A stretch of DNA of 7,366 bases from an uncultured Acidimicrobium sp. (GTDB lineage Bacteria; Actinomycetota; Acidimicrobiia; Acidimicrobiales; Ilumatobacteraceae). This document shows, one piece after another, positions 1-5,761 of this stretch; position 1 is the first letter of the stretch, and each line of letters begins with the position of its first letter. The notes beneath the pieces were generated by a model. The model was not told the DNA's origin and did no database searches. It saw only the letters and a list, made by a program, of their open reading frames with translations. The stretch lies in NCBI GenBank assembly GCA_903853285.1, contig CAINTF010000283.1:1-7366 (forward strand), in the 5' to 3' direction. Position numbers and translations under genes: made by a program.

Positions 1-352
1 ACTTGCCACCGGCGTGCAGCACGGTAAGCACCACTTCGAGTGCCGACTTGCCTTTGTGTGGGCCAGATGGATATGGATCGACTGGAATACCGCGACCGTT
101 GTCGCTCACCGAACACGAGCCGTCGGCCTGCAATGTAATGACAACTTTTGTGCAAAAGCCAGCCATTGCTTCGTCGACTGCGTTATCAACCACTTCCCAG
201 ATCAGGTGATGTAACCCTGCAAGACCGGTTGACCCGATGTACATACCTGGGCGTTTGCGAACTGGATCAAGCCCTTCAAGGACTTGAATGTCTTTTGCGC
301 CATACGAAGCAGAGCCGGCGGTGGACGATTTACTGGCTTTGGCAGTTGCCAT
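1..352 (-). CDS. gyrB: DNA gyrase subunit B, N-terminal part (runs off the window)
   Basis: This is the 5' end of DNA gyrase subunit B, the ATPase subunit that with GyrA introduces negative supercoils into DNA. The first 117 codons are visible and the rest lies left of base 1. They cover the start of the GHKL ATPase domain: [16 protein letters not shown] (about residues 25-40), EVVDNAVDE (53-61) with the catalytic Glu and the Mg-binding Asn, DNGRGIPV (84-91), and the beginning of the ATP lid near TVLHAGGK at the edge. The ATG at 352 is the only plausible start: the frame has a TAA stop upstream with no ATG, GTG or TTG between. A GGGG (359-362) six bases before the ATG is the only Shine-Dalgarno-like sequence. 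It follows dciA by 80 bp in the actinobacterial order dnaA-dnaN-recF-dciA-gyrB, which favours GyrB over ParE. Confidence 0.96.
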   Translation of the reverse strand, partial: MATAKASKSSTAGSASYGAKDIQVLEGLDPVRKRPGMYIGSTGLAGLHHLIWEVVDNAVDEAMAGFCTKVVITLQADGSCSVSDNGRGIPVDPYPSGPHKGKSALEVVLTVLHAGGK

Positions 353-358
353 TATTGA

Positions 359-390
359 CCCCGAAAAGTTGGGCCCCGAAGGGGATTTTT
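359..390 (-). promoter_or_regulatory. gyrB leader hairpin next to the start codon
   Basis: In the gyrB direction the leader reads CCCC (384-381), TTC, GGGG (377-374), then a second GGGG (362-359) six bases before the ATG. The CCCC can pair with the first GGGG as a tight stem, or with the second GGGG, which would cover the probable ribosome-binding site. TTCGGGG occurs twice, 15 bp apart. Read on the plus strand, the same element is CCCC-GAA-GGGG followed by ATTTTT, the shape of a small intrinsic terminator for rightward antisense transcription. The sequence is seen directly; either function is inference. Confidence 0.35.
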
Positions 391-403
391 AGACGAATTG
401 AGC

Positions 404-432
404 AACATAAATAACACAGTGAAGTCTACCAA
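404..432 (-). promoter_or_regulatory. candidate gyrB promoter
   Basis: In the leftward direction there is TTGGTA (432-427, 4 of 6 to TTGACA), a 17-bp spacer, and TATGTT (409-404, 4 of 6 to TATAAT). This would start transcription near 397 and give gyrB a leader of about 45 nt containing the hairpin. It lies at the end of dciA, so gyrB could be driven both from here and by read-through. The match is moderate and could be chance. Confidence 0.3.
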
Positions 433-813
433 TTACCTGTTGCGCGGATTGCGTTTTACTCGCACTTCGATGGCGGTAATTGTGCTGGTTGTTGCAGCGT
501 TCAATTTCTCAACAAGTTGCGGTTCTAAAAACCTCATTTGAGTCGCCCACGAAGGATCATCGATTTCAACGATGAGTCGACCTCGTTCAAGTTTGATCGG
601 TGTGACGTGTTGGGCAACTTGCTCACCAACTATTTTTGGCCACTCAGCAAAAACGCCGGTGATCGCGGTTGTTGATTCGGCGCCAAGTCGGTCAAGTAAC
701 GCGTCAAGTGCACCCGCGAGCGAAGTGCTCGAGTTGTTGGTTAAAAAACTTTGCTCGTTTTCGCTCATGTCTTCGTTCTCGTTTTCAGGATTCACGGATG
801 GTTCCGCCTTCAA
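433..813 (-). CDS. dciA: DciA-type helicase loader (DUF721 protein)
   Basis: This is a small DUF721 protein of the DciA family. In bacteria lacking DnaC/DnaI-type loaders, DciA helps bring the replicative helicase DnaB onto DNA at the origin. As drawn it has 126 residues. The DUF721 core runs from about residue 31 to 110: LAGALDALLDRLG, the hallmark WPKIVG with its Trp (near 58), a beta-rich stretch LERGRLIVEIDDPSWATQM, then LEPQLVEKLN. A short basic tail (VRVKRNPRNR) ends the protein, and the first ~25 residues are acidic and low-complexity. The start is uncertain: ATG 813 overlaps recF by 29 nt and has no visible ribosome-binding site, whereas ATG 768 (MSENEQ) lies 16 nt after the recF stop with a weak purine-rich GAGAACGAAG before it, giving 111 residues. 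Position between recF and gyrB matches Mycobacterium Rv0004. Confidence 0.9.
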   Translation of the reverse strand: MKAEPSVNPENENEDMSENEQSFLTNNSSTSLAGALDALLDRLGAESTTAITGVFAEWPKIVGEQVAQHVTPIKLERGRLIVEIDDPSWATQMRFLEPQLVEKLNAATTSTITAIEVRVKRNPRNR

Positions 814-1876
814 TGTGTACGAGAGTGTCCGGATGTGCAGTTTGCGGCAAAACCCCCGCAGAAGTAATGAGTACTTGGCCTAGCGGGAAGTGCCGAAGGA
901 GGGCGGCGCTGCGATGAGGGTCCAATTCAGACAACACATCGTCCAAAATAAGCACGGGTGGGCTGCCAATTTCGGTAGTGATGAGGCGATGGACTGCCAA
1001 CCGAAGAGCAAGCGCGAGGGTTCGTTGCTCTCCTTGCGACGAGTGAGTCCTCGCAGGCAAACCATTGATTGACAATTCGATGTCGTCACGGTGTGGGCCA
1101 ACAGTGCTCGAACCGCGCCTCAGATCATCGTTGCGACATTCACTTAAGCAACGCGCGAGACCTTTTGCTCTCCATTCTGGGGCGTACAACATGCCGACAG
1201 GGGTTTGACCTTCGTTGAGTTCGGCAAGTTCTACATACGCCGCTTGTACTTGGGGCAACAACATTTCAAGCATTTGTATTCGAACGTCACCAAGTTGTGT
1301 TCCATGCAGCGCCAATTTTTCGTCCCACACGTCGAGTGTTGTTTCGATGTCTGGTGAAAGACGCCCGCCGGATTGTTTGAGCAATGCGTTTCGTTGTTTC
1401 AGTACACGTTCAACTTCGCTGCACAATGCATCTTGTTTTGGCCACAACGCAACCAATGCGTCGTCCAAAAAATCTCTGCGGACCGACGGCGCGTCTTGCA
1501 CAAGGTTGAGGTCTTGAGGGGAAAACACCGTGGTACGCACAACCCCCAATAAATCGCGGGTTTTGGCGAGTTTTTGCTTATTTACCAGCACCTTATTGCG
1601 GCCGGTCCGACTGAGTTCTGCCTCGATCAGCACCTCGCGGCCATCTGAATGGGTAATCGTTGCCCGAATGACTGCCGTGTTGGCGCCGGTTCTAATCATT
1701 GCTTCGGTTGGCACTCCCCTGAAACTTTTCAGTGTTGCCAAATACGACAATGCTTCAACAAGATTAGTTTTACCTTGTCCGTTATCGCCAATGACCGCCG
1801 TGACGCCATCGGTCAATGTGATCTGCGCCGACTCATAGTTACGAAAGTCGGTGAGCTCCAGGCGTTGAATTAACAC
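785..1876 (-). CDS. recF: DNA replication/repair protein RecF
   Basis: RecF is an SMC-like ABC ATPase that binds gapped DNA with RecO and RecR and helps load RecA at stalled forks. The 363-residue length is normal for the family. Visible landmarks are the N-terminal LxxFRNY motif (residues 8-14), Walker A GDNGQGKT (30-37), an ABC signature region SSQGEQRTLALAL in the C-terminal third, and Walker B VLILDDVLSELD shortly after. The start is a GTG at 1876, giving (M)LIQRLELTDFRNY, the usual RecF beginning. It lies 23 nt after the dnaN stop, and no good Shine-Dalgarno is visible, so translation may depend on coupling to dnaN. The 3' end overlaps the longest form of dciA. It is part of the leftward dnaA-dnaN-recF-dciA run. 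Confidence 0.96.
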   Translation of the reverse strand: MLIQRLELTDFRNYESAQITLTDGVTAVIGDNGQGKTNLVEALSYLATLKSFRGVPTEAMIRTGANTAVIRATITHSDGREVLIEAELSRTGRNKVLVNKQKLAKTRDLLGVVRTTVFSPQDLNLVQDAPSVRRDFLDDALVALWPKQDALCSEVERVLKQRNALLKQSGGRLSPDIETTLDVWDEKLALHGTQLGDVRIQMLEMLLPQVQAAYVELAELNEGQTPVGMLYAPEWRAKGLARCLSECRNDDLRRGSSTVGPHRDDIELSINGLPARTHSSQGEQRTLALALRLAVHRLITTEIGSPPVLILDDVLSELDPHRSAALLRHFPLGQVLITSAGVLPQTAHPDTLVHIEGGTIRES

Positions 1877-1899
1877 AGGCCGGCAACGCTAGGGCGTCA

Positions 1900-2997
1900 C
1901 TAGTTGGTGAGACGTTGTGGCATCACCAAGTACAGATAGTCGGGCGCCCCAACTCCGCGCAACACTGCGGGTTTAATTGGATCAGTTGTTTGAATGGTGA
2001 TCTCGTCGCCGCTCACTGCTTCAATACCAGCAGCAAGATACTCAGGGTTGAAACCAACAGTGATCTCTGACCCAACCATTGTTGCGTCAAGCTCTTCAAC
2101 TGTGTTGCCGACGTCTTGAGTGGTAACAATCAACTTGAGTGAAGTTGCTGTCATCTCGAGTCGAACCGGAGTCGTTTCGCGAGCCAAAATTCGACAACGA
2201 CGAATCGCTTCAAGAAGCGGTTCGCGAGCCGTAGTGAGTGTGTTTGGGTAACTCGGTTGAATGAGTTGGCGATAGTTAGGAAACTCAATTTGCAACAAAC
2301 TTGTGCTGAGGGTGGCTTGGCCAACCGTAAAAGTTGCGCGGTCGCCAGCCAAACACAATGAGGCCTCCTCACCACTTGCAAGCAGTCGCTGCAATTCGTT
2401 GAGAGCGCGGCTCGGAATTACCACTTTTTCGCCATGACCCAAAATATTGCTGCCTGGCAGATCACGAACAGCAAGACGGTACGAGTCGGTTGCAACAAGT
2501 CGCAAACCTTCTGGTTCGGCCGACATCAACACACCGGTGAGTGCAAGCCGTTGCATGTCGGACGAAGCTGCTCGCACAACTTGACGTAACGCATCAGCAA
2601 AAACACTTGCGGCCAGTGTGACCGGTGGAGCACTTGCTTGAACAATGTTTGGAAAGTCTGTTGCGGCAAATGTTGGGACTGTGAACTGGGCGCGGCCCGA
2701 ACTTACGCTGACTGTCTCGCCTGTAGTTTCAACAGTTACTTTTCCTTCAGACATCGACCTCACAATGTCGCTCATAAGTTTTGCGCTTGCTACAACTACA
2801 CCATCTTCTAATCCGCCAACATTCAAAACAAACTGAATTGAGAGATCGTTGTCTGTACATGACAACAACAACTTGTCGCCAGTAACTTCGATACGAACAC
2901 CCGATAATGCAGGCATTGCGTTGTTGCGTGTGGATGCAACTCGTGCTGCAGCTCCAAGCGCCTCAGCAAGAACTTCTCGCTCAACTCTGAATTTCAT
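1900..2997 (-). CDS. dnaN: DNA polymerase III sliding clamp, beta subunit
   Basis: DnaN is the ring-shaped processivity clamp of DNA polymerase III; it also recruits ligase, mismatch-repair and translesion factors. The protein has 365 residues, the standard size for three tandem clamp folds of about 120 residues each. It opens with MKFRVEREVLAEALGAAARV and ends with the typical clamp C-terminus PDYLYLVMPQRL, which follows the conserved 'KPAVLR' strand. The ATG at 2997 is supported by a good purine-rich ribosome-binding site, GAGGGAG (3010-3004), about seven bases upstream. The gene lies 280 bp downstream of dnaA across the origin spacer and 23 bp before recF. Nothing is truncated. Confidence 0.97.
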   Translation of the reverse strand: MKFRVEREVLAEALGAAARVASTRNNAMPALSGVRIEVTGDKLLLSCTDNDLSIQFVLNVGGLEDGVVVASAKLMSDIVRSMSEGKVTVETTGETVSVSSGRAQFTVPTFAATDFPNIVQASAPPVTLAASVFADALRQVVRAASSDMQRLALTGVLMSAEPEGLRLVATDSYRLAVRDLPGSNILGHGEKVVIPSRALNELQRLLASGEEASLCLAGDRATFTVGQATLSTSLLQIEFPNYRQLIQPSYPNTLTTAREPLLEAIRRCRILARETTPVRLEMTATSLKLIVTTQDVGNTVEELDATMVGSEITVGFNPEYLAAGIEAVSGDEITIQTTDPIKPAVLRGVGAPDYLYLVMPQRLTN

Positions 2998-3043
2998 GGC
3001 CTGCTCCCTCGTGTTGCGCTGTTTATCGTTAAATGTGGATGTT

Positions 3044-3090
3044 TGTAAGAAGAACTAATAACAGTAATAAGTCCTGTGGATTGGGGATAA
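3044..3090 (-). promoter_or_regulatory. candidate basal unwinding element: overlapping DnaA boxes plus DnaA-trio-like tract
   Basis: In the dnaA-to-dnaN direction there is TTATCCCCA (3090-3082, one mismatch to TTATCCACA), overlapping CAATCCACA (3083-3075, two mismatches), then a short GC step GGAC. After that come the triplets TTA TTA CTG TTA TTA GTT CTT CTT. On the complementary strand, read 3'-5', these are AAT AAT GAC AAT AAT CAA GAA GAA, close to the DnaA-trio pattern [G/A]A[T/A] described for Bacillus subtilis. The tract 3044-3070 is 21/27 A+T by hand count, the most A/T-rich part of the spacer. Confidence 0.55.
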
Positions 3091-3179
3091 CGGGTGTGTT
3101 TCCCAATTACACCAACGGTTGCAACCTCACACACACCCAACCGGCCCACCACATCTTGCATCTGTGTAGTTTTTGGCGC

Positions 3180-3238
3180 AGTGGAAAACTTCTGTTTATC
3201 CACCGACCGTGCACCGTCTTCACACATGGTTGTCCACA
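3180..3238. promoter_or_regulatory. DnaA-box cluster on the dnaA side of the dnaA-dnaN spacer
   Basis: Three sites are visible: TTGTCCACA at 3230-3238 (plus strand, a perfect match to the actinobacterial consensus), TTATCCACC at 3196-3204 (plus strand, one mismatch), and TTTTCCACT at 3180-3188 (minus strand, two mismatches). They begin about 40 bp past the dnaA stop. Such sites bind DnaA to nucleate the initiation complex. Confidence 0.65.
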
Positions 3239-3277
3239 TGTTGCGGCGGAGTAATAATGCGTTCATTGTCTGACCCG

Positions 3278-4747
3278 TTACGACGTCTTAAACTTTTGAA
3301 CGAGTTCGTTCACTTGTTCGAACACTTGCTTGCGCTCGCTCATCATCCGTTTGGTTTTGTCAACCGCATGGATCACCGTGGTGTGGTCTCGCCCACCAAA
3401 CAACCTTGCGATCGCTGGGTAACTGAGGTCGGTGAGTTCACGAAACACATACATTGCGGTTTGGCGCGCCAAAACCAAAGGCCGTTGACGACTCTTGCCC
3501 TTCATAGCTTCGACATCAAAACCCAAGTGATCAGAAATTTCAATTAACAACTGCTCATCTGTGCGCGGCTTAGGAGCTGTTCGTGTGAGCAAATCAACAA
3601 GCAGTTTTTGAGCCAACGAAACATCGACAACCGTTTTGTTGAGACTGGCGTAGGCACCCACGCGGATTAATGCCCCTTCAAGCTCACGAATGTTTGAGGT
3701 GACATTGCTCGCAATGAACTCCAAAACATCGTTGGAAACAAACGTGTTCTCTCGTTCGGCCTTGTTGCGCAAGATTGCAAGACGTGTTTCCATGTCTGGC
3801 GGTTGAATATCGGTGATGAGGCCCCAACGGAAACGGCCACGCAAACGGTCTTCCAGGGTAGGAATTGCGTCTGGCACCCGGTCTGAAGAAATCACGATTT
3901 GTTTGTTGGCACCGTGCAACGAGTTGAACGTGTGAAAGAACTCTTCTTGTAGTCCTTCTTTGCCTTCCATGAACTGAATGTCGTCAATGAGCAATACATC
4001 AACTTCGCGGTATCTGCGTTTGAAGGCAGCAATGGTGTTGGAACGAATGCCATCGACGTACTCATTCAAAAATGTTTCCGTAGAGACATAGCGAACTTCG
4101 TAATGGGCGTAGTGCTGGTGGACGTAGTAGCCGATCGCGTGCAACAGGTGGGTTTTGCCCAAACCAGCCGAACCATAGATAAACAACGGGTTGTATGACC
4201 GGCCTGGGGTTTCGGCCACTCGTTGGGCAGCAGCCAACGCAAATTGGTTGGATGCACCCTTTACAAACGTTTCGAAGGTGTAGCGGGGGTTGAGACCTAC
4301 TGCCGTTCCTTTACCAGTGCGACTTTTGAGGGTTTGGCCAAACGACATGGATGCTTCGCTGTTTTCGGAGCCGCCAGCTGATCGGTCGTTGAGTGAGTCA
4401 TTGAGTTGAACCGGGCTGTCGAGAGATGTTGGCGAAGTGTTGAGGCGGTGAAGCACGTCGGTGGCTGTATTGGTCTGAACATCGATCAAGAGTTGGCGCT
4501 CGCTCGCTCCAACTTCGTTGAGGGCATCGCGGACCAAGGACATGTAGCGGGTCAAGATTCGTTCCCGCACGTAGGTGTTCGGAACCTGGAGTCGCAAACT
4601 CATCTTGTCGTCGGAAACAGCAACAGCGTCGTTAAAAGTTGAGAACCAAACAGCTTCGGAAACTTGTGCGCGTAAAACTTCTGCGGTGGCGCGCCAAACT
4701 TCATCGTGATTATCGACCTGAAGTTGGCTCTCAATTTCTTGTTCCAT
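3278..4747 (-). CDS. dnaA: chromosomal replication initiator DnaA
   Basis: DnaA is the AAA+ ATPase that binds DnaA boxes and opens oriC. The 489-residue protein has all four domains. Domain I (about 1-85) is the helicase and self-interaction domain. Domain II (about 90-150) is a linker rich in Ser, Thr and Asn. Domain III (about 155-380) contains Walker A GSAGLGKT (192-199), Walker B VLLIDD (251-256), the LEDRLRGRF segment with the arginine-finger region (about 298-306) and sensor 2 NIRELEGAL (352-360). Domain IV carries the DNA-binding signature GGRDHTTVIHA (451-461). The frame is open upstream to 4945, but that extension would run across the DnaA boxes and encodes nothing DnaA-like, so the ATG at 4747 (MEQEIESQLQ) is the start. 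Its ribosome-binding site is weak (GGAACGAGA). It is divergent from rpmH. Confidence 0.97.
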   Translation of the reverse strand: MEQEIESQLQVDNHDEVWRATAEVLRAQVSEAVWFSTFNDAVAVSDDKMSLRLQVPNTYVRERILTRYMSLVRDALNEVGASERQLLIDVQTNTATDVLHRLNTSPTSLDSPVQLNDSLNDRSAGGSENSEASMSFGQTLKSRTGKGTAVGLNPRYTFETFVKGASNQFALAAAQRVAETPGRSYNPLFIYGSAGLGKTHLLHAIGYYVHQHYAHYEVRYVSTETFLNEYVDGIRSNTIAAFKRRYREVDVLLIDDIQFMEGKEGLQEEFFHTFNSLHGANKQIVISSDRVPDAIPTLEDRLRGRFRWGLITDIQPPDMETRLAILRNKAERENTFVSNDVLEFIASNVTSNIRELEGALIRVGAYASLNKTVVDVSLAQKLLVDLLTRTAPKPRTDEQLLIEISDHLGFDVEAMKGKSRQRPLVLARQTAMYVFRELTDLSYPAIARLFGGRDHTTVIHAVDKTKRMMSERKQVFEQVNELVQKFKTS

Positions 4748-4802
4748 GCTGATCTCGTTCCGTTTCTTTTGCCTAAAACCGTTACCCAATAACCACTTGC
4801 CA

Positions 4803-4882
4803 CGATCCACAACGCTGTCCACAGGGTGTGGATAGCGCCCCCAACTTTTCGGTGGGAGAAAGAAGGTAGCAGGTTTTCCACA
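4803..4882. promoter_or_regulatory. DnaA-box cluster upstream of dnaA
   Basis: Four sites match the DnaA box with one or two mismatches: CGATCCACA (4803-4811, plus, two mismatches), CTGTCCACA (4815-4823, plus, one), CTATCCACA (4835-4827, minus, one) and TTTTCCACA (4874-4882, plus, one). The middle two face each other across GGG. All lie 56-135 bp before the dnaA start codon, where bound DnaA could repress dnaA or take part in origin assembly. Confidence 0.65.
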
Positions 4883-4883
4883 G

Positions 4884-4912
4884 GTGAAAAAACTGGCGAG
4901 TCCCTGTAGAGT
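4884..4912 (+). promoter_or_regulatory. weak candidate promoter for the rpmH operon
   Basis: GTGAAA (4884-4889, 4 of 6 to TTGACA) and TAGAGT (4907-4912, 4 of 6 to TATAAT) are spaced by 17 bp and would start transcription about 50 nt before rpmH. It sits immediately after a DnaA box, so DnaA could influence it. The match is modest. Confidence 0.25.
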
Positions 4913-4971
4913 TGGACACCTTAACCATCGTCGTGTCGAGGTCAACTCGGGGCGCTACTCAGGAGGGGTGC

Positions 4972-5106
4972 ATGAAACGTACTTTCCAACCAAACAACCG
5001 TCGCCGCTCCAAGAAGCATGGTTTCCGCCATCGCATGAGTACCCGCGCAGGCCGTGCGATTCTCAAATCTCGCCGGGCAAAGGGTCGTCACCGGCTTTCC
5101 GCTTGA
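4972..5106 (+). CDS. rpmH: 50S ribosomal protein L34
   Basis: L34 is a very small, very basic protein of the large ribosomal subunit that binds 23S rRNA. The 44 residues match the family along the whole length: [22 protein letters not shown], then [20 protein letters not shown]. The ATG at 4972 is preceded by a strong ribosome-binding site, AGGAGGGG (4961-4968). The TGA stop overlaps the TTG start of rnpA in the sequence TTGA (5103-5106), so translation of the two is probably coupled. It is the first gene of the rightward operon and is divergent from dnaA. The rnpA reading frame is open across the entire gene; see the findings. Confidence 0.98.
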   Translation: MKRTFQPNNRRRSKKHGFRHRMSTRAGRAILKSRRAKGRHRLSA

Positions 5107-5447
5107 TCGGTCGAATCCGTCACCGGGAAGTCTTTTCCCGATTGTCCAAAGAGGGAACATATGTTCGCTCTCACGGGTTGTGGTGTTCGCTACTGCTAGA
5201 TAATTCTCTTGAAAATGCCCATATTGGCTACGCCATTGGGCGCCAGGTGGGTGGAGCTGTTGAGCGAAACCGCATAAAACGCCAATTACGAGCCCTTTTT
5301 GGCTCCCGAAGCAGCCAATTACGACCCGGCTGGTACCTCATTGGAGTGACCCCAAAGGCCACTGGTTCCACATGGGACCAACTTGGAGCCTTGGTAGACC
5401 GCCTTATTGGCCAAATTGAGGCCAAAATCAGCCAGCCAAAGCCATGA
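5103..5447 (+). CDS. rnpA: ribonuclease P protein component
   Basis: RnpA is the protein subunit of RNase P; it helps the catalytic RNA bind precursor tRNA and mature its 5' end. From the TTG at 5103 the protein has 114 residues, the usual size. It begins (M)[10 protein letters not shown], the normal RnpA opening. The signature follows: [23 protein letters not shown] (about residues 41-63), with the RNR motif at 55-57. The C-terminal part is a normal helix region ending KISQPKP. TTG was chosen because it sits where family members start and overlaps the rpmH stop (TTGA), which suits re-initiation. The frame is open further upstream, with a GTG at 4968 that would add 45 residues overlapping rpmH out of frame. 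The stop overlaps the yidD start (ATGA). Confidence 0.92.
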   Translation: MIGRIRHREVFSRLSKEGTYVRSHGLWCSLLLDNSLENAHIGYAIGRQVGGAVERNRIKRQLRALFGSRSSQLRPGWYLIGVTPKATGSTWDQLGALVDRLIGQIEAKISQPKP

Positions 5448-5755
5448 ATTCGGCCCATACACGCCCCCAATTGGCGATGCTCCGCAGCATTCGCTGGTAT
5501 CAGTCATTGCAACCCAACAAACCATCGCCTTGTCGGTTTTTCCCATCCTGCTCCGAATATGCCCACGAAGCCATCGAATTGCACGGTTCCACCAAGGGTG
5601 GCTGGCTCATGATCAAGCGATTATTACGTTGTCGCCCCTTTGGCCCATCAGGGTTTGATCCAGTTCCAACGAATATCCCCGAGTCGGGCGTCAATTCGGC
5701 CATTTCACCGCCTACCGTCTCTACTGGCCAAAACGGCCCCCACGAAAGTTGTTGA
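5444..5755 (+). CDS. yidD: membrane protein insertion efficiency factor YidD
   Basis: YidD is a small membrane-associated protein that raises the efficiency of YidC-dependent membrane-protein insertion. The 103 residues contain the family pattern: IRWYQ (about 16-20), then PCRFFPSCSEYAHEAIELHG (29-48) with its paired cysteines, KGGWLMIKRLLRCRPF (51-66), and FDPVP (70-74). The last ~29 residues are polar and unconserved. The ATG at 5444 overlaps the rnpA stop (ATGA) and points to translational coupling; no Shine-Dalgarno is seen. A second ATG at 5477 (MLRSIRWYQ) would look more like a typical YidD N-terminus, so the first 11 residues are uncertain. It sits between rnpA and yidC, its usual place. 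The coding strand is C-rich (68 G against 108 C over 5441-5760). Confidence 0.93.
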   Translation: MNSAHTRPQLAMLRSIRWYQSLQPNKPSPCRFFPSCSEYAHEAIELHGSTKGGWLMIKRLLRCRPFGPSGFDPVPTNIPESGVNSAISPPTVSTGQNGPHESC

Positions 5756-5761
5756 CCCCAG

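Larger units (their letters stand above)
2998..3277. other. oriC: replication origin spacer between dnaA and dnaN (oriC candidate)
   Basis: This 280-bp gap has no credible gene. It holds several DnaA-box-like sequences (consensus TTRTCCACA) in both orientations and one A/T-rich stretch near dnaN. In Actinobacteria and in Bacillus the unwinding part of oriC commonly lies in exactly this dnaA-dnaN spacer. The layout from dnaA towards dnaN is: three boxes (3238-3180), a spacer of about 90 bp containing a 10-bp palindrome (3117-3126), overlapping boxes with a trio-like A/T tract (3090-3044), one further weak box ACATCCACA (3042-3034), then the dnaN ribosome-binding site. The boxes and position are seen; origin activity is inference. 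Confidence 0.75.
4748..4971. other. divergent dnaA-rpmH spacer with DnaA boxes
   Basis: This 224-bp stretch separates the leftward dnaA from the rightward rpmH, so it must hold promoters for both operons; I could not resolve a convincing dnaA promoter. Its middle (4803-4882) holds a cluster of DnaA-box-like sites. In many bacteria such boxes upstream of dnaA autoregulate dnaA and form the second half of a bipartite origin. No gene is credible here. Confidence 0.7.

Noticed and set aside
2994..3266. 90-residue open frame on the minus strand across the dnaA-dnaN spacer
   Set aside because: Its codons are the DnaA boxes and A/T tract themselves, it resembles no protein, and it has no convincing ribosome-binding site. 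The ATGA overlap with dnaN is probably chance.
3820..3850. DnaA RFRWGL instead of the common RFEWGL (residues 305-310)
   Set aside because: This position varies among bacteria (E. coli has Gly there), so Arg is not evidence of altered function.
4748..4945. 66-residue N-terminal extension of DnaA (open frame to 4945)
   Set aside because: It runs across the DnaA-box cluster, shows no DnaA-like sequence, and the family N-terminus fits the ATG at 4747.
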